Assembly: GCA_038025085.1 (NCBI GenBank)
Contig: CM076145.1
Span: 13,737,000 to 13,800,999, forward strand
From: Tetragonia tetragonoides
Taxonomy: Eukaryota > Streptophyta > Magnoliopsida > Caryophyllales > Aizoaceae
Direction of reading: 5' to 3'
DNA length: 64,000 bases
The position numbers and the translations under genes are program-made. Shown here piece by piece: positions 35,901-45,048 of the stretch; positions within the stretch are counted from its first letter, which is position 1; every line of letters starts with the position of its first letter. The notes beneath the pieces are model-generated. The model did no database searches and had not been told where the DNA came from. It was given only the letters and a program-made list of their open reading frames with translations.

Positions 35901-36859
35901 ACCAAAAATAATAATAATTCGAACTATAATTAATACTTAATACTCATCAAAACCAAAAAACAATAGTATCAAAATAATAATAATTCCAACTCTTCAATAA
36001 TGAGACCAATATCTAAAATGTTTTTCACTCTACTAAAAACCACCTTTTTGGTCGTATAGACTACTATAGTGCAAAAGTAAAGTAATAATAACAATCAAAT
36101 TATAAAGTCTACCTAAAACTAAACAACAATAAAGAATAAGTAATAACAATAAAATAATACCTGGCCACCAGATAAAAGAACGACGGCCAATTTACCGGAG
36201 TAAATAGCTTTCAACCCCATCTTCCACCATCTTTCTCTCTCCTCAATCGTCCTTTCCTCCACGGTGGACACCATATTCTCCGGTACCGGTTCAATTGCAG
36301 CCACCGGTAATCCTTTAAAAAAAAGAGAAAATACATTTTCTCAATTTCTCGATCCAAAAAACACAAAAATGAATTTGATTTTCATAAATCATAATATAAA
36401 TTGATGAGAGAGAGTATCAAATTTAAAATAAAATAAATAAAAATAATAAAAAAAATAATAAAAAAAAATCACCTTGAGAACGAAGGGAACATCGGATGAT
36501 CCGATCGATTCTCGGAAGATCTAAACTCTGAAAAAGAAAAAAAAAAAAGAAAAAAAAAACAAATCAATTAAAATCAAATTCGAGCGTAAAATTGGAAAAA
36601 TCAAAAACGAAATCGCGTAAATGAATAAACAATTAATGCATGATAATGAGATGAGATTGAATATTAAGATGACCTCGATTTCTTTGATGAGGAAATCGCG
36701 TTCTTCAAGAGAGAGTTCATCGTAGAAAGCAAAAGCATCCTCTTGACCGTAATCTTTGAGTCTTTCAAGGAGAGCTTGTGGTGGTGATGTTGTTGTTGCA
36801 ATGGCGGTATTATTGTCATCATTATTATTTTCAATCGCCATTGATGATGGTTCTCTCAT
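20937..36859 (-). CDS. UAP: UDP-N-acetylglucosamine pyrophosphorylase, 15 exons, apparently intact
   Basis: The enzyme makes UDP-GlcNAc from UTP and GlcNAc-1-phosphate in the cytosol, feeding N-glycans, GPI anchors and O-GlcNAc. Exons on the minus strand are 36859-36674, 36527-36473, 36312-36161, 25141-25102, 24523-24431, 24339-24227, 24124-24050, 23190-23151, 23030-22948, 22860-22783, 22462-22319, 21802-21735, 21471-21357, 21274-21118 and 21034-20937. All have GT-AG borders and agreeing phases; they total 1,497 nt, or 498 aa, close to plant homologues of about 500. Landmarks: [16 protein letters not shown]; the uridine-binding loop [18 protein letters not shown] split by intron 3; [58 protein letters not shown]; and the C-terminal [11 protein letters not shown]. 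The first ATG (36,859) gives a short acidic lead; another ATG lies six codons on. Intron 3 is 11,019 bp because of a Ty3/Gypsy insertion. Confidence 0.95.
24877..24921 (+). mobile_element. 45-bp LINE 3' tail with an 18-bp target duplication
   Basis: The insert ends in GATTAATAAAATTTTCTC and TTATCTAAAAAAA, the same 3'-end wording as the LINE fragments at 6076 and 33,283. It is bracketed by near-identical 18-mers at 24,859-24,876 and 24,922-24,939 (ATCATCT..AGGTAAAAT, two mismatches). It lies in intron 4 of the pyrophosphorylase gene, antisense to it. Confidence 0.65.
25565..25763 (-). repeat. 3' LTR, truncated
   Basis: It is equivalent to 31,717-31,915 of the intact 5' LTR, with one difference (C versus A near 25,718). 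It lacks the last 179 bp, which in the 5' LTR begin with the TATA-like stretch. The left neighbour is unrelated intron sequence. Confidence 0.9.
25764..25772 (-). promoter_or_regulatory. Polypurine tract of the UAP-intron Gypsy element
   Basis: Minus strand GGGGAGAAA directly precedes the TG start of the 3' LTR, where plus-strand DNA priming occurs in this class. Confidence 0.7.
25981..26214 (-). repeat. 117-bp tandem duplication in the pol C-terminal region
   Basis: Two head-to-tail copies (25,981-26,097 and 26,098-26,214) differ at only one or two bases. The unit is 39 codons, so the frame is kept. It encodes a Pro/Thr-rich linker (beginning [16 protein letters not shown]) between the integrase and the chromodomain. 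Confidence 0.9.
31523..31534 (-). promoter_or_regulatory. Primer binding site, tRNA-Met type
   Basis: Minus strand TGGTATCAAAGC lies 3 bp inside the 5' LTR end. It differs by one base from the usual initiator-Met primer match TGGTATCAGAGC. Confidence 0.8.
31538..31915 (-). repeat. 5' LTR, complete, with TATA-like box
   Basis: It runs TGATGGAAATCC to CTGCATCA on the minus strand. A TATA-like stretch TTATAAATATAGGG lies near 31,706-31,719, about 200 bp in, giving a U3 of ordinary size. Confidence 0.88.
32106..32204. mobile_element. hAT-like MITE with CTATGTTGCTCGG termini, copy 2
   Basis: It opens CTATGTTGCTCGGACTC and closes GAGTCCAAGCAACATAG. An exact 8-bp duplication CTCATAAT flanks it at 32,098-32,105 and 32,205-32,212. 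At 99 bp it is about half the length of copy 1, with the interior shortened. Confidence 0.87.
32213..33310 (+). mobile_element. LINE-derived fragment, antisense in UAP intron 3
   Basis: It opens near 32,222 with AACCCTAAATTAGAGAAAGC, a 5'-UTR-like start. It carries broken short frames (for example 32,371-32,619) and closes with AATTAAAATAATTCTTATC then an A-rich tail near 33,283-33,310, the LINE 3' wording also seen at 6076. No RT is present, so it looks internally deleted or is a non-autonomous derivative. Confidence 0.5.
33440..33965 (-). mobile_element. L1 LINE 3' fragment (zf-RVT), sense in UAP intron 3
   Basis: On the minus strand, about 33,920-33,590 encodes the zf-RVT end of an L1 element ([16 protein letters not shown], then frame-shifted [13 protein letters not shown]). 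It runs to a 3' end near 33,470-33,440 (CATTAATGGAATC, T-run, ATCTAAAAAAA). Several frameshifts are present. Confidence 0.75.
33970..36160. other. Remainder of UAP intron 3, nothing recognised
   Basis: This is AT-rich intron between the LINE fragment and exon 3. A locally repeated wording (AACAATAGTATCAAAATAAT near 35,764 and 35,962, with a shared CCACCTTTTTGGTCG-like word near 35,845 and 36,040) suggests a degenerate duplication of about 200 bp. I see no gene. Confidence 0.45.
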
Positions 36860-36990
36860 TTCTGAGTTTTCTCTCTCCTCTTTGTGTCGGTGATGAGTGA
36901 GAGTGAAGAAGAAGAGTGAGGTTGATGGTAATGGAGATTTGGAAAAATGGAAGTTTTAAGCTAAGGTATAACTTATAAGGTTGCTTGGAC
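36860..36990 (-). promoter_or_regulatory. Likely 5' UTR and core promoter of UAP
   Basis: Upstream of the ATG the minus strand is rich in C/T runs and then holds TTATAAG at 36,978-36,972, about 115 bp from the ATG. This could be a TATA box. The transcription start cannot be placed from sequence. Confidence 0.3.
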
Positions 36991-37139
36991 AAGACTGTTT
37001 TTCTTCTCGTGAATAGTTTGATTGCTGTTTGTTTGTTTGTTGGTATAGAGTTTTTTATGACAATGTAGACACATGAAAGTCAGGTACGAGAGAGAGAGTG
37101 TGTGAGGGTATGTGCATTAATTAATCATAATCAATCAAT

Positions 37140-39258
37140 CAATATCAATATATATATACATATACAAAAAAGGCATATTCCGGGAGCAATGAGGCGTGCC
37201 ACGTAGGCGAGAATTTTAATAGCGCGCCACCTAAGCTAGAATAAAGACGAAAAATAACTGGTATAAAGCGCTTAGGAGTCTTAGCATATAATTATAACAT
37301 ATCTTTGTCAAATATTCAGAATTATATATAACGTCTTCTATACATCTCAAAAAATAATAAAAATTACACCATCATATTCGGATCCAAAAATATTTCAGAA
37401 CAAGATGCATTTACAATATGTTTAGAACATATAGATAAACAGTCATTTTTCGAGAGTAATAAGGCACGCCACATCATTAAAAAAAACATAGAATGCGCCA
37501 CATCCTCAAACAATAAAAAAAAAATCGATGAATCATTCAATCAATTAATGTCTGTATCTAAAACTGATATTTTTCAAAAGTTTTGAGGCATATCACCTAA
37601 ACAATTTTATTAAATTAGAAACATTATAAATTAAAAATACATAACTGATATTTATGAGTGTATGTGTTAAATCAATAGTAGGGAGGGAACCACGAGTAAT
37701 TAGCTAAGATTAACATTTAAAAAGAGAAAAAGAAAAAGAAAGTATGATAGAACTATAACAATGCGAGGAATCTCTACGGGATATACATCCCTCTACCATA
37801 GAGTTCTAATTGTTGTAAACAATTGTTGACTCAAAGCTAATATATAGACTCCAACTCAAAGCACCCCAATCACATACATATGCTTTGCTAATTGATTATA
37901 TTATATTTGTGTAGGCATGCATATTTTCACCATCCATCAATTGATATCTATGATCGAATACTTCATATAAGGTAATTCCTCTAATTTATGTTAATGGATC
38001 ACAACTACATGGTTTTTAATATTATTATTGGAACGATATAGTCATGTTTTGATCAAAATCTAACTTTAGTTCAGTAAAGATAAGTTTAGTTCAGAAAAAT
38101 TCAGTACAAGTCGGTAAACCAAAGCACAAATTTAGTCTTTGTAATTGTAAATTCAATAAAAATAAGTTCAGTTTAGAAAAATCCAGTTCAGTTTAGTAAA
38201 TTTCAGTTCAGTTCAGAATTGTGCATATAAGTTTAGTAAAAAAAAATGTGAAGAAAACAGGCCCTAAGTCGTACTTTCCCCACCCCATAGTGTTATTTGT
38301 TTTTTTTCTTATTTATTTATGATTTTGCTTCTCTCTTCCTATTGTAAATGAACTCTCATTGTTTTATTGTTATATTTGTTAGTTATAAACTAATTTCAAT
38401 TAATTTAAGAAGGTTATTAACTTGACTAAAAATTATGTTTTGTAGGTTTTGGAGTCATAAAACAGTTTCAAGAATGACAATGTCTACAATTCCCTCCTAT
38501 TCAATATAAGGTTTTAGCTTTTCTATATAATTTATGTACCAATAAATAACGACTTTATTATTTTCTATTTAACAAATTTGTACATAATTTCAATGTGTTG
38601 AATCTTTATTTATTTCAGTTTCATGTATGGTTAAAGATATGACTCTATATATTTACAGGGAGTGAGCAATAGTACATAGCATATCAATATCTCTTACTTG
38701 AGTAGAAAGAATGTTCTATCGAAAGGGATTAGATAAAGCGTAGTTTTTAATATTAATAAAATTGTAACGAATTACACCGTTGTTTTCATATGCAGTTTGA
38801 ACATTATTATAGGGAGTACAATATTATCTTTTTTTTTTTTTTTTGAGGGGACAATATTATCTTAACTTTATTAAGGAGTGTGACAGGATTACAATAAAAA
38901 CCATTTTTAGATTGATTATTGTTTTAGATAGGTTTCTTTTTTATTGAAGCACGGACTAATTTTTTTGTTACTTTATTGATGCATCCCCATGTTTTGATTA
39001 TCACTCTGTGATTGTACATTAATGGATAGTGTATATGAAGTGTCTTAGCATACTTCAATTTGTTATAAGTAGTTGATTTTAAATTTTTGATTAGGATTGT
39101 AAATGAAAATAGAGAGCCATGTTACAACTCAATGATTGTAGAAAGATTAAAAATAGAAACTTTATATAATTCTTTACAAAAAAACTAATTTATAATTTAG
39201 AAATATATAAATAAAGTAATTATGCTTAATCCGTGCATCGCACGGGCTTCCAAACTAG
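37140..39258 (+). mobile_element. Helitron-derived stack, first member
   Basis: The right end is a hairpin CCGTGC-ATC-GCACGG (39,231-39,245) followed by CTAG and T (39,255-39,259), the Helitron 3' terminus. The left end near 37,140 shows the wording AAGGCATATTCCGGGAGCAA and GAGGCGTGCCACGTAGGCGAG. Similar heads recur near 37,440 and 37,560, implying nested copies. The interior has CAGTTCAGTT-type words from an old MITE near 38,050-38,225. No Rep/helicase is encoded. The exact left border is unresolved. Confidence 0.5.
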
Positions 39259-40560
39259 TATCCATATATTAGAGGCATTTTCTGACAACATTGGAGACGT
39301 CCATCTAAGCGAGCCATTGTAATAAAATTTTAAAATAAATATAAAATAGAAATATATGTTTTGGTATAGAATACATACTAAAGTTGTATTTTTTCCTAAA
39401 TCATTAAATAGTTACTATTAATTAGAGGTTTTAGAATATATACTAAAGTTGTACTTTCCTAAATCATTAAAAAATAGATTATTAGATTTTAAAAAGCATA
39501 TAACTTTAGTTTCACAGCTTAAGAAATTAAATTGCTCACACCATTGGAACGAGTTCGAAATATCCTTTAAAATGAGACTCATTTGTAGTATGTTCTATTG
39601 ATTTACAATATTAGATGCGTCCACCTAAAAAGATAATCAGTAATTACCTTGACAAGCTGACACAATTAAAGAGTTGCGTGTAAAAATAAGAGAAAAGATA
39701 TGTATATTAGTTATAAAAATTTAAAAAGCAATCTCAATTTAAAATATAATAGAAAGAGTATGTGTAGAATAAAGAAATAAACGATGAAATCGTCTAAAAC
39801 TTCTTTATTTTTTGAAAAGTAGTTACGGATACATTAGACATTTAAACTGATTTTACCATAAAAGAATGATCATATCTTTGGAATGTTAGTTGTACACTTA
39901 TATCAACATAAGAGTATTGGCGTACCAACATCAAGCATAGAAAATACTTTGAAACTATTACCTATTGGATCATGTAACATATGAGATGAGTTAATTAATA
40001 GTTAACTGAAATTGATGATAAGAATTTAAATTAGATAAGATGCCATATAAAGTCATTGTAATCTTATTATATGGCATTCATGATACTAAATGGATTATAT
40101 AAATATATTTATTTATCCATATATTACTAAGGCTCTGTTTGATTCACCTGGATAAAACTGATCTGAACTGAACTGAACTTAAAGAACTGAACTGAACTAA
40201 ATTGATTTTTTTTAAACTTAACCGTTAACTATTTAAAATTCGTCCAAAAATAGTCAATATTGGACTCATTTGAAAGTATGCTTTGAGATCTTTCCGGTGA
40301 AATAATTATCATCGTGAAATTATTTCGAAATAGAAAGTTATATGAGTTATAAAGTTACACATGAACTGAACTTAACTGAACTGGACTGAACTGAACTGAA
40401 TTTAAGTAAAATTAAGGTGAATCAAACAGAGTCTAATAGTTTTTCATAAGTGACAATTGCACTTTGATTTTTCGCTGAGATTAATAATCACGTTATATTA
40501 GTTTTATTATATAATCACAGTCCGTGCAACGCACGGGCATACTCACGGGCATCCACCTAG
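39259..40560 (+). mobile_element. Helitron-like element directly following the first
   Basis: It starts right after the previous CTAG/T junction with a related head (AGAGGCATTTTCTGACAAC, CATCTAAGCGAGCC). It ends with the hairpin CCGTGC-AAC-GCACGG (40,522-40,536) and CTAG (40,557-40,560) before T. It is non-coding and contains a Tourist-like MITE at 40,131-40,433. Confidence 0.5.
40131..40433. mobile_element. Tourist-like (PIF/Harbinger) MITE
   Basis: The termini are GGCTCTGTTTGATTCACCT and its inverted match GACTCTGTTTGATTCACCT. TAA lies on each side (40,128-40,130 and 40,434-40,436), the 3-bp duplication expected of this group. The interior has CTGAA-rich arms (GAACTGAACTGAAC) that pair with each other. 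Length is 303 bp. Confidence 0.8.
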
Positions 40561-41068
40561 TTTGTTTAATAGTGAGTGATTTACTCCAAATTACCAAATT
40601 GGTATTTTAAATAAGGGGGTCTGACCAAGTTGGCATTATAAATAGCGCCAACGATATTTAAGTATTTTAAATCAAATGTGAGTGACGGGTAGACCTGGCC
40701 AACGGGCTGAGTCGGTCGGGTTGACCCATTAAAAAATGGTCGGGCGGGGCGGACAAACCTATTTGCCTGCTCTCCCTCTCCTCGCTAACAAAAACTTGTG
40801 TGGACTTAGTACATGGTGGACCAATGGACTAAATGTCACCCCATACTTTACATGAGTCACCCCTCAAATAGTGGAGTCACCCCATACTTCTAGTAGAGCT
40901 ACCCTCCTTGACGTTACCCCTCTAATAGTGGAGCCACTCCATACTTAACCTGGAGCCACCTCTCAAATAGTGAAGTCACCCCCTACTTCACATGGAACCA
41001 CCACTCAAATATACTTGGTCCACGGTGGACTAAGTCCACACAAGTCTATCTGCCTCTTTATATACGCA

Positions 41069-41564
41069 TAGGGATGTAACCGAGTCGAGCCGACTCGGTG
41101 AGCCCTTGGACTCGTTTAGGTCAAAGCTCGGCTTGAGCTCCGGTCAAACCGAGCTCGAGCTAAGCCCGAGCCAACTTGGTTGCTTCCCGAGCCGAGCTCG
41201 AGCCTACTACGGCTCGGCTCGATTGGCTCGCTTCATTTTATTTCCCCTCTATTTTGAATAAAACCATTAAATATCTATAGAATTTCATATAGTTTTTAAG
41301 GTTTTCTCATTTTATAACTTGTAGATGATCATTTGTAGCCGAATTCAATTGCAAATGTTTTAAATCGATCTATTTTGTATAATATTTGTAATGTTCAGTG
41401 TGAATTCGAGCCGAGCCATGAGCCTAAATCGAGTCGAGCCCAAGTCATAACTATTCCGGCTCGACGAGCTTTGAGCCGAGCCCGAGCCGAGCCAAAACAA
41501 ACCGAGCTGAACTTCGAGCAGCCCCGGCTCAGACTCGACTCGGCTCGGCTCGGTTACACCCCTA
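41069..41564. mobile_element. hAT-like inverted-repeat element, GAGCC-word type, inner
   Basis: The termini TAGGGATGTAACCGAG and the inverted TAGGGGTGTAACCGAG are flanked by the exact 8-bp duplication TATACGCA (41,061-41,068 and 41,565-41,572). Both arms are dense in CGAGCC/GGCTCG words, so each arm is internally repetitive as well as inverted. Confidence 0.82.
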
Positions 41565-41630
41565 TATACGCATACTAAAACAGATGAGGAGAAACAAACG
41601 GAGGAGGAGGAGGAGAAGCAGAGAAATTGG

Positions 41631-42040
41631 TAGGGTTGTGCAAAAATATCAGAATCCGAGTATCCAATCCGAAAATCCGAATGATATTATCCGAAAAAGC
41701 TGATATCCGTAATTTCGGATACCTGAAAAATAAATTTTTGAAATTTTCGGATACAGGTTTGGATACCGTTTTTCACAAATTCCGAATGTTCGGATATCCA
41801 AAAATATTAAAAAAAAAAAAAAAATTATCCGAAATATCCGAAAATCAACCGAAATTATCCTAATATCCGAAATATTTAACTCACATTTTTGAAATATTAG
41901 GCACAAAGTAGAATAAAAAATATAAATATATTTCGGATAGTGGGATATTCGACTATCCGGATATCCAAAATTTCGAATAGGTGTTCGGATATCAAAAGTT
42001 GGTATCCGAAAATTCGGATATCCGCAAATAAACGCCCCTT
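41631..42040. mobile_element. hAT-like inverted-repeat element, ATCCGAA-word type, inner
   Basis: The ends TAGGGTTGTGCAAAAATATC and the inverted AAGGGGCGTTTATTTGCGG pair loosely. The flanks GAAATTGG and GAAATTGA (41,623-41,630; 42,041-42,048) match 7 of 8. The whole interior consists of TATCCGAAA and TTTCGGATA words. Confidence 0.6.
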
Positions 42041-42204
42041 GAAATTGAGGGACCACTATCTAATTTAGTGTGACCCGTTAGTGTGACCCATTAACCCATT
42101 AAAACAGATTTGCCCGGCCCGTTATTGGAAGGAGGGTCATGACTCATGACCCGATCTAAACCGGGTCAGGTAAAAAAGGGCCCCCTGCCCATTAACCAAG
42201 TCTA

Positions 42205-42907
42205 GTGACCAGGAACAGACCTGTGATGTGATAATGAATACGGTGGATTTGGCAAGTTTGCTTGTACAGTTGTACCATTTGACTGAAGTCCACAACCTTT
42301 TTTTGAGATTTTGCTCTGGTTTTCTTATTTTGAATCAAGGAATAAGTTCTGTTCTTGTTGTACTCTAATTTCCTATTTTAATTTATAACCAGTAGTTATG
42401 TACGTATTAGTTTATCAAAAGTTCTTTTTTCTTTTTTCTTTTTTTGGGTTGGGACGACTTGCTGGGTGCAGGGTGCTGTTAAACTGCTGACTATTTTTGC
42501 ACAAAAAAAAAAGAAGTGCTGACTATTTTGGAGATTTTGAGATTGCTATAAATGTGTTGGGGGCTTGATAAGTTGGAAAGATACTCACTTCATGGCTGGT
42601 TTTTGGTATATTTGAGAATTTTAGATGGTTTCCTTTTAAACTTATTAAAGACTGAAGCGTACTGCGTAGGTATTAAGAAATGATTTAATAATGTGGTTGT
42701 GGAGTGTGACTCTAATAATGTGGTATCTTTGATGAATAACGAAGAGCTTCGACTTGGTATCATATGTGATTTTAATTTTTTTGGTGCGAGGTATCAAAAT
42801 TTATATGTAATGAGGGAGCAAAGTTATGTTGTTGATTCCTTCGCAAACTACAGTGTTCATAATACAAATTGTATGCATGGCTTTAAAAGTGTTGTATAGA
42901 AGAAAAT
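42205..42907. other. Intergenic, nothing recognised
   Basis: AT-rich spacer. The 68-codon plus frame at 42,693-42,899 shows no family features. Confidence 0.4.
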
Positions 42908-43030
42908 CACAAAAACTCATATGAGGCGGCCTCAACATAAGACGCCTCTAACAAGCATGACGTCATGCTGACGTCGTACTTGGATAGAGTTGGTCTCACT
43001 TAAAGACGACCTCATAAGAGACATTTTGAT
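42908..43030. mobile_element. GAGGCGGCCTC MITE, copy 1
   Basis: It starts CACAAAAACTCATATGAGG and ends with an inverted CTCATAAGAGACATTTTGAT. AGAAAAT flanks it at 42,901-42,907 and 43,031-43,037. The GAGGCGGCCTC and GACGACCTC words in the arms pair. Other copies are at 50,750-50,842 and, partial, at 44,183-44,225. Confidence 0.65.
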
Positions 43031-43037
43031 AGAAAAT

Positions 43038-43496
43038 ATAGGTGTATTTTTCTTTTTTTTTGGCAGCATATGCATTTTTTGTAGAGATTGTTATGAAGGG
43101 ATAAAGAAGGGCCCTAAGAGCCTAACATTCACGGTAGCGAGTTTGGCAATTAGTTGGTTTTAATAAAATTTATTTTTTTGCTGTGAAAATAAATGTTTTA
43201 ATAATTAGAAGCATCGTCCCCAATTATAAGCTTTAGGGATTCGATTCACATCGACATTTAAACCTCCATTAATAACACCCAAAAAGGGAAAAAAATTAAG
43301 ATGAATTATCATTGTTCCAACTTCCACCTCACCTTCTATGTGTTGCTACCTATAGTGAACATTATATTTGCAATTTGCAGGCAGCGCTTTACTTCAACTT
43401 AGCAACTTGCGCATGCAAATAACTTCGACCATGTTGATGTAGCGGGGTCCATGTTGGTTTGAATTTGACAATATTAGTGTCATTAAGGCTTTATGT
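43038..43496. other. Intergenic, nothing recognised
   Basis: AT-rich sequence with homopolymer runs. No coding or terminal repeat seen. Confidence 0.4.
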
Positions 43497-43892
43497 GGCC
43501 TTGTTCGGTTCAGTACTTGTCTCAACTTACATAGGAAAGTTGTAAAATTATAAAAGTTTAATTTCCTATATAAATTGTACATCTATGAAAGTAATTTTGT
43601 TTTATTTACAAAGCTTACTTTCTTGGAAGTAGGTGCAAAATGACAAATTACCCAATCCACATGCATAATTGTTATTAAATTCAAGGGGTAAAAAATATAT
43701 TTAATGTCAATTACCATGGGAAGTTGGACTTACCATACCTCCCTAGGTAAGCAACTTCCCATACTTTAAGGGAAGTTCAACTTCCATGAAAGTTTAATTT
43801 CCATGAAAAAAAGTGAACCAAACTATGTAAGTTCCTCCACTTCCAAGAAAGTTGAAGTTCCTTAACCAAGTTACATCCAACCAAACAAGACC
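43497..43892. mobile_element. MITE-like inverted-repeat element
   Basis: The left tip GGCCTTGTTCGGTT matches the inverted right tip GGTCTTGTTTGGTT. The arms share GGAAGTT/AACTTCC words. The target duplication is not evident. Length is about 396 bp. Confidence 0.55.
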
Positions 43893-44182
43893 TAGGTGCA
43901 GAAGTCCAGTTTTTTGCCTTTGATTTTGGATGACATTGTTGATTTATAATTTCATCTTTAGTTTAGGGGTCATGGTCGTTTGTTTGTAAGGATGGTAACA
44001 AAGTAACCTATAAAATAGTGTATGGGCAATTATAAAAAATAGATCTTCGTTTTAGAATTTCAACCTCCTTGAATTATATTGGCGATTTAATCCTTCAAAG
44101 TCATGTTAACGTAATGGAAAGTAAGAATCGTCCTTGCGACCTTGCGTTCCAAATAAAAAATAAATTCATGACCATTTAAATT

Positions 44183-44225
44183 AACAAAAACTCTCTTATG
44201 AGGCGGCCTCGCCTCATACATGAGG
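44183..44225. mobile_element. GAGGCGGCCTC MITE, partial copy
   Basis: It contains only one arm, AACAAAAACTCTCTTATGAG followed by GCGGCCTC. The other arm is missing. Confidence 0.5.
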
Positions 44226-44477
44226 TATTATTTCAAATCAAATTAACTCAATTCATCTTTATCCATGTGAAAATGAGAACCCTTTATTGTATTTTGGATT
44301 GTTCACTACCATTTAATTTCGTTTATTTTGCGCTAAATTTTGCTTTGTTTGCTCTTGTTTCATTTTGCAAGTTCGGATCATATAAATAAATTCTTCTTTA
44401 ATTTGTACGATGTCATTCAACAAAATGCCAGACTTCAAATATCTCCTTCACAGGAATTCAAATCACAAGTGTAAATC

Positions 44478-44900
44478 TCTTCTATATATATAAAGCTGGT
44501 ATTTTTTAAGAGTTTTGAGGCATGCTACCTAAGCGAACATATTAAAAAATAAAAATAAGTAAATAGATTTTAATTAAAAATTATATAATTAGATTAAAAC
44601 ATAAATATTAAACTAGAGGTTGACAAATCAGCGGACGATGGGTTAAACAATCGTTTGATGTGTTATGCCATGTGTAATGTGTTCAGAAAAAAAAAAAAAA
44701 AAAAAAAAGGAAACGAAATGGGCTAATCAATTCCTGCGGCAGTTACAAAACAAAACGCTACGTCTCTTGATAAAACCAAAAAAAAAAAAATGCTTCTCCC
44801 AAATACAATTGTGAATCGCCCCTCTCTCTCTCTGTCTGTCGATCTCAAACTCCAGCGCAACATCGCCCTTCTGCTCTCAAATCTGGTGTGTTCGCCCAGC
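44478..44900. other. Helitron-like 5' head, then upstream region of the next gene
   Basis: At 44,478 a TCTTCTATATATATAAAGC head with GAGGCATGCTACCTAAGCG matches the Helitron heads near 37,560 and 39,260, but no matching 3' end follows. The last 80 bases before 44,902 are pyrimidine-rich (CTCTCTCTCTCTGTCTGTC), a usual plant core-promoter/5' UTR feature. Confidence 0.35.
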
Positions 44901-44901
44901 C

Positions 44902-45048
44902 ATGGCAGCGAATTCACAAGCCTATGTCAATTCTGAACTATGTCACTCATCAGAAACGGGGATAGCCGGAAACCATAATCTAAGGAAATTTGGCAGCGAA
45001 TCTGGAAGGCAAGAATTAGGGTTGAACACTATGCCAATTTGTAATGGT
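44902..45048 (+). CDS. Probable first exon of an unrecognised plant gene
   Basis: An ATG in a good plant context (GCCATGGC) opens 49 codons (MAANSQAYVNSELCHSSE... to NTMPICN) before a possible donor G/GTAATC at 45,048. Codon choice and the Ser/Glu/Gly/Asn-rich, non-repetitive peptide look coding, and the sequence upstream looks like a promoter. I do not recognise the protein and could not join it to a second exon with confidence. A stretch at 45,960-46,040 starting after TTTAG is a candidate, but its frame does not agree with this donor. It could also be a fragment left by rearrangement. Confidence 0.4.

Larger units (their letters stand above)
40690..42204. mobile_element. hAT-like inverted-repeat element, outer member of a nest
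   Basis: The left end is TAGACCTGGCCAACGGGC and the inverted right end is TAGACTTGGTTAATGGGC. Flanks begin GTGAC on both sides, a decayed 8-bp duplication. Two further inverted-repeat elements (41,069-41,564 and 41,631-42,040) sit inside it. Confidence 0.6.

Noticed and set aside
36500..36560. Alternative first exon of UAP from the A-rich region
   Set aside because: The 55-nt exon 36,527-36,473 already gives the conserved [14 protein letters not shown] in phase.
41649..42056. Repetitive minus-strand frame of 135 codons rich in FGYPD
   Set aside because: Translation of the ATCCGAA words of an inverted-repeat element, not a repeat protein.
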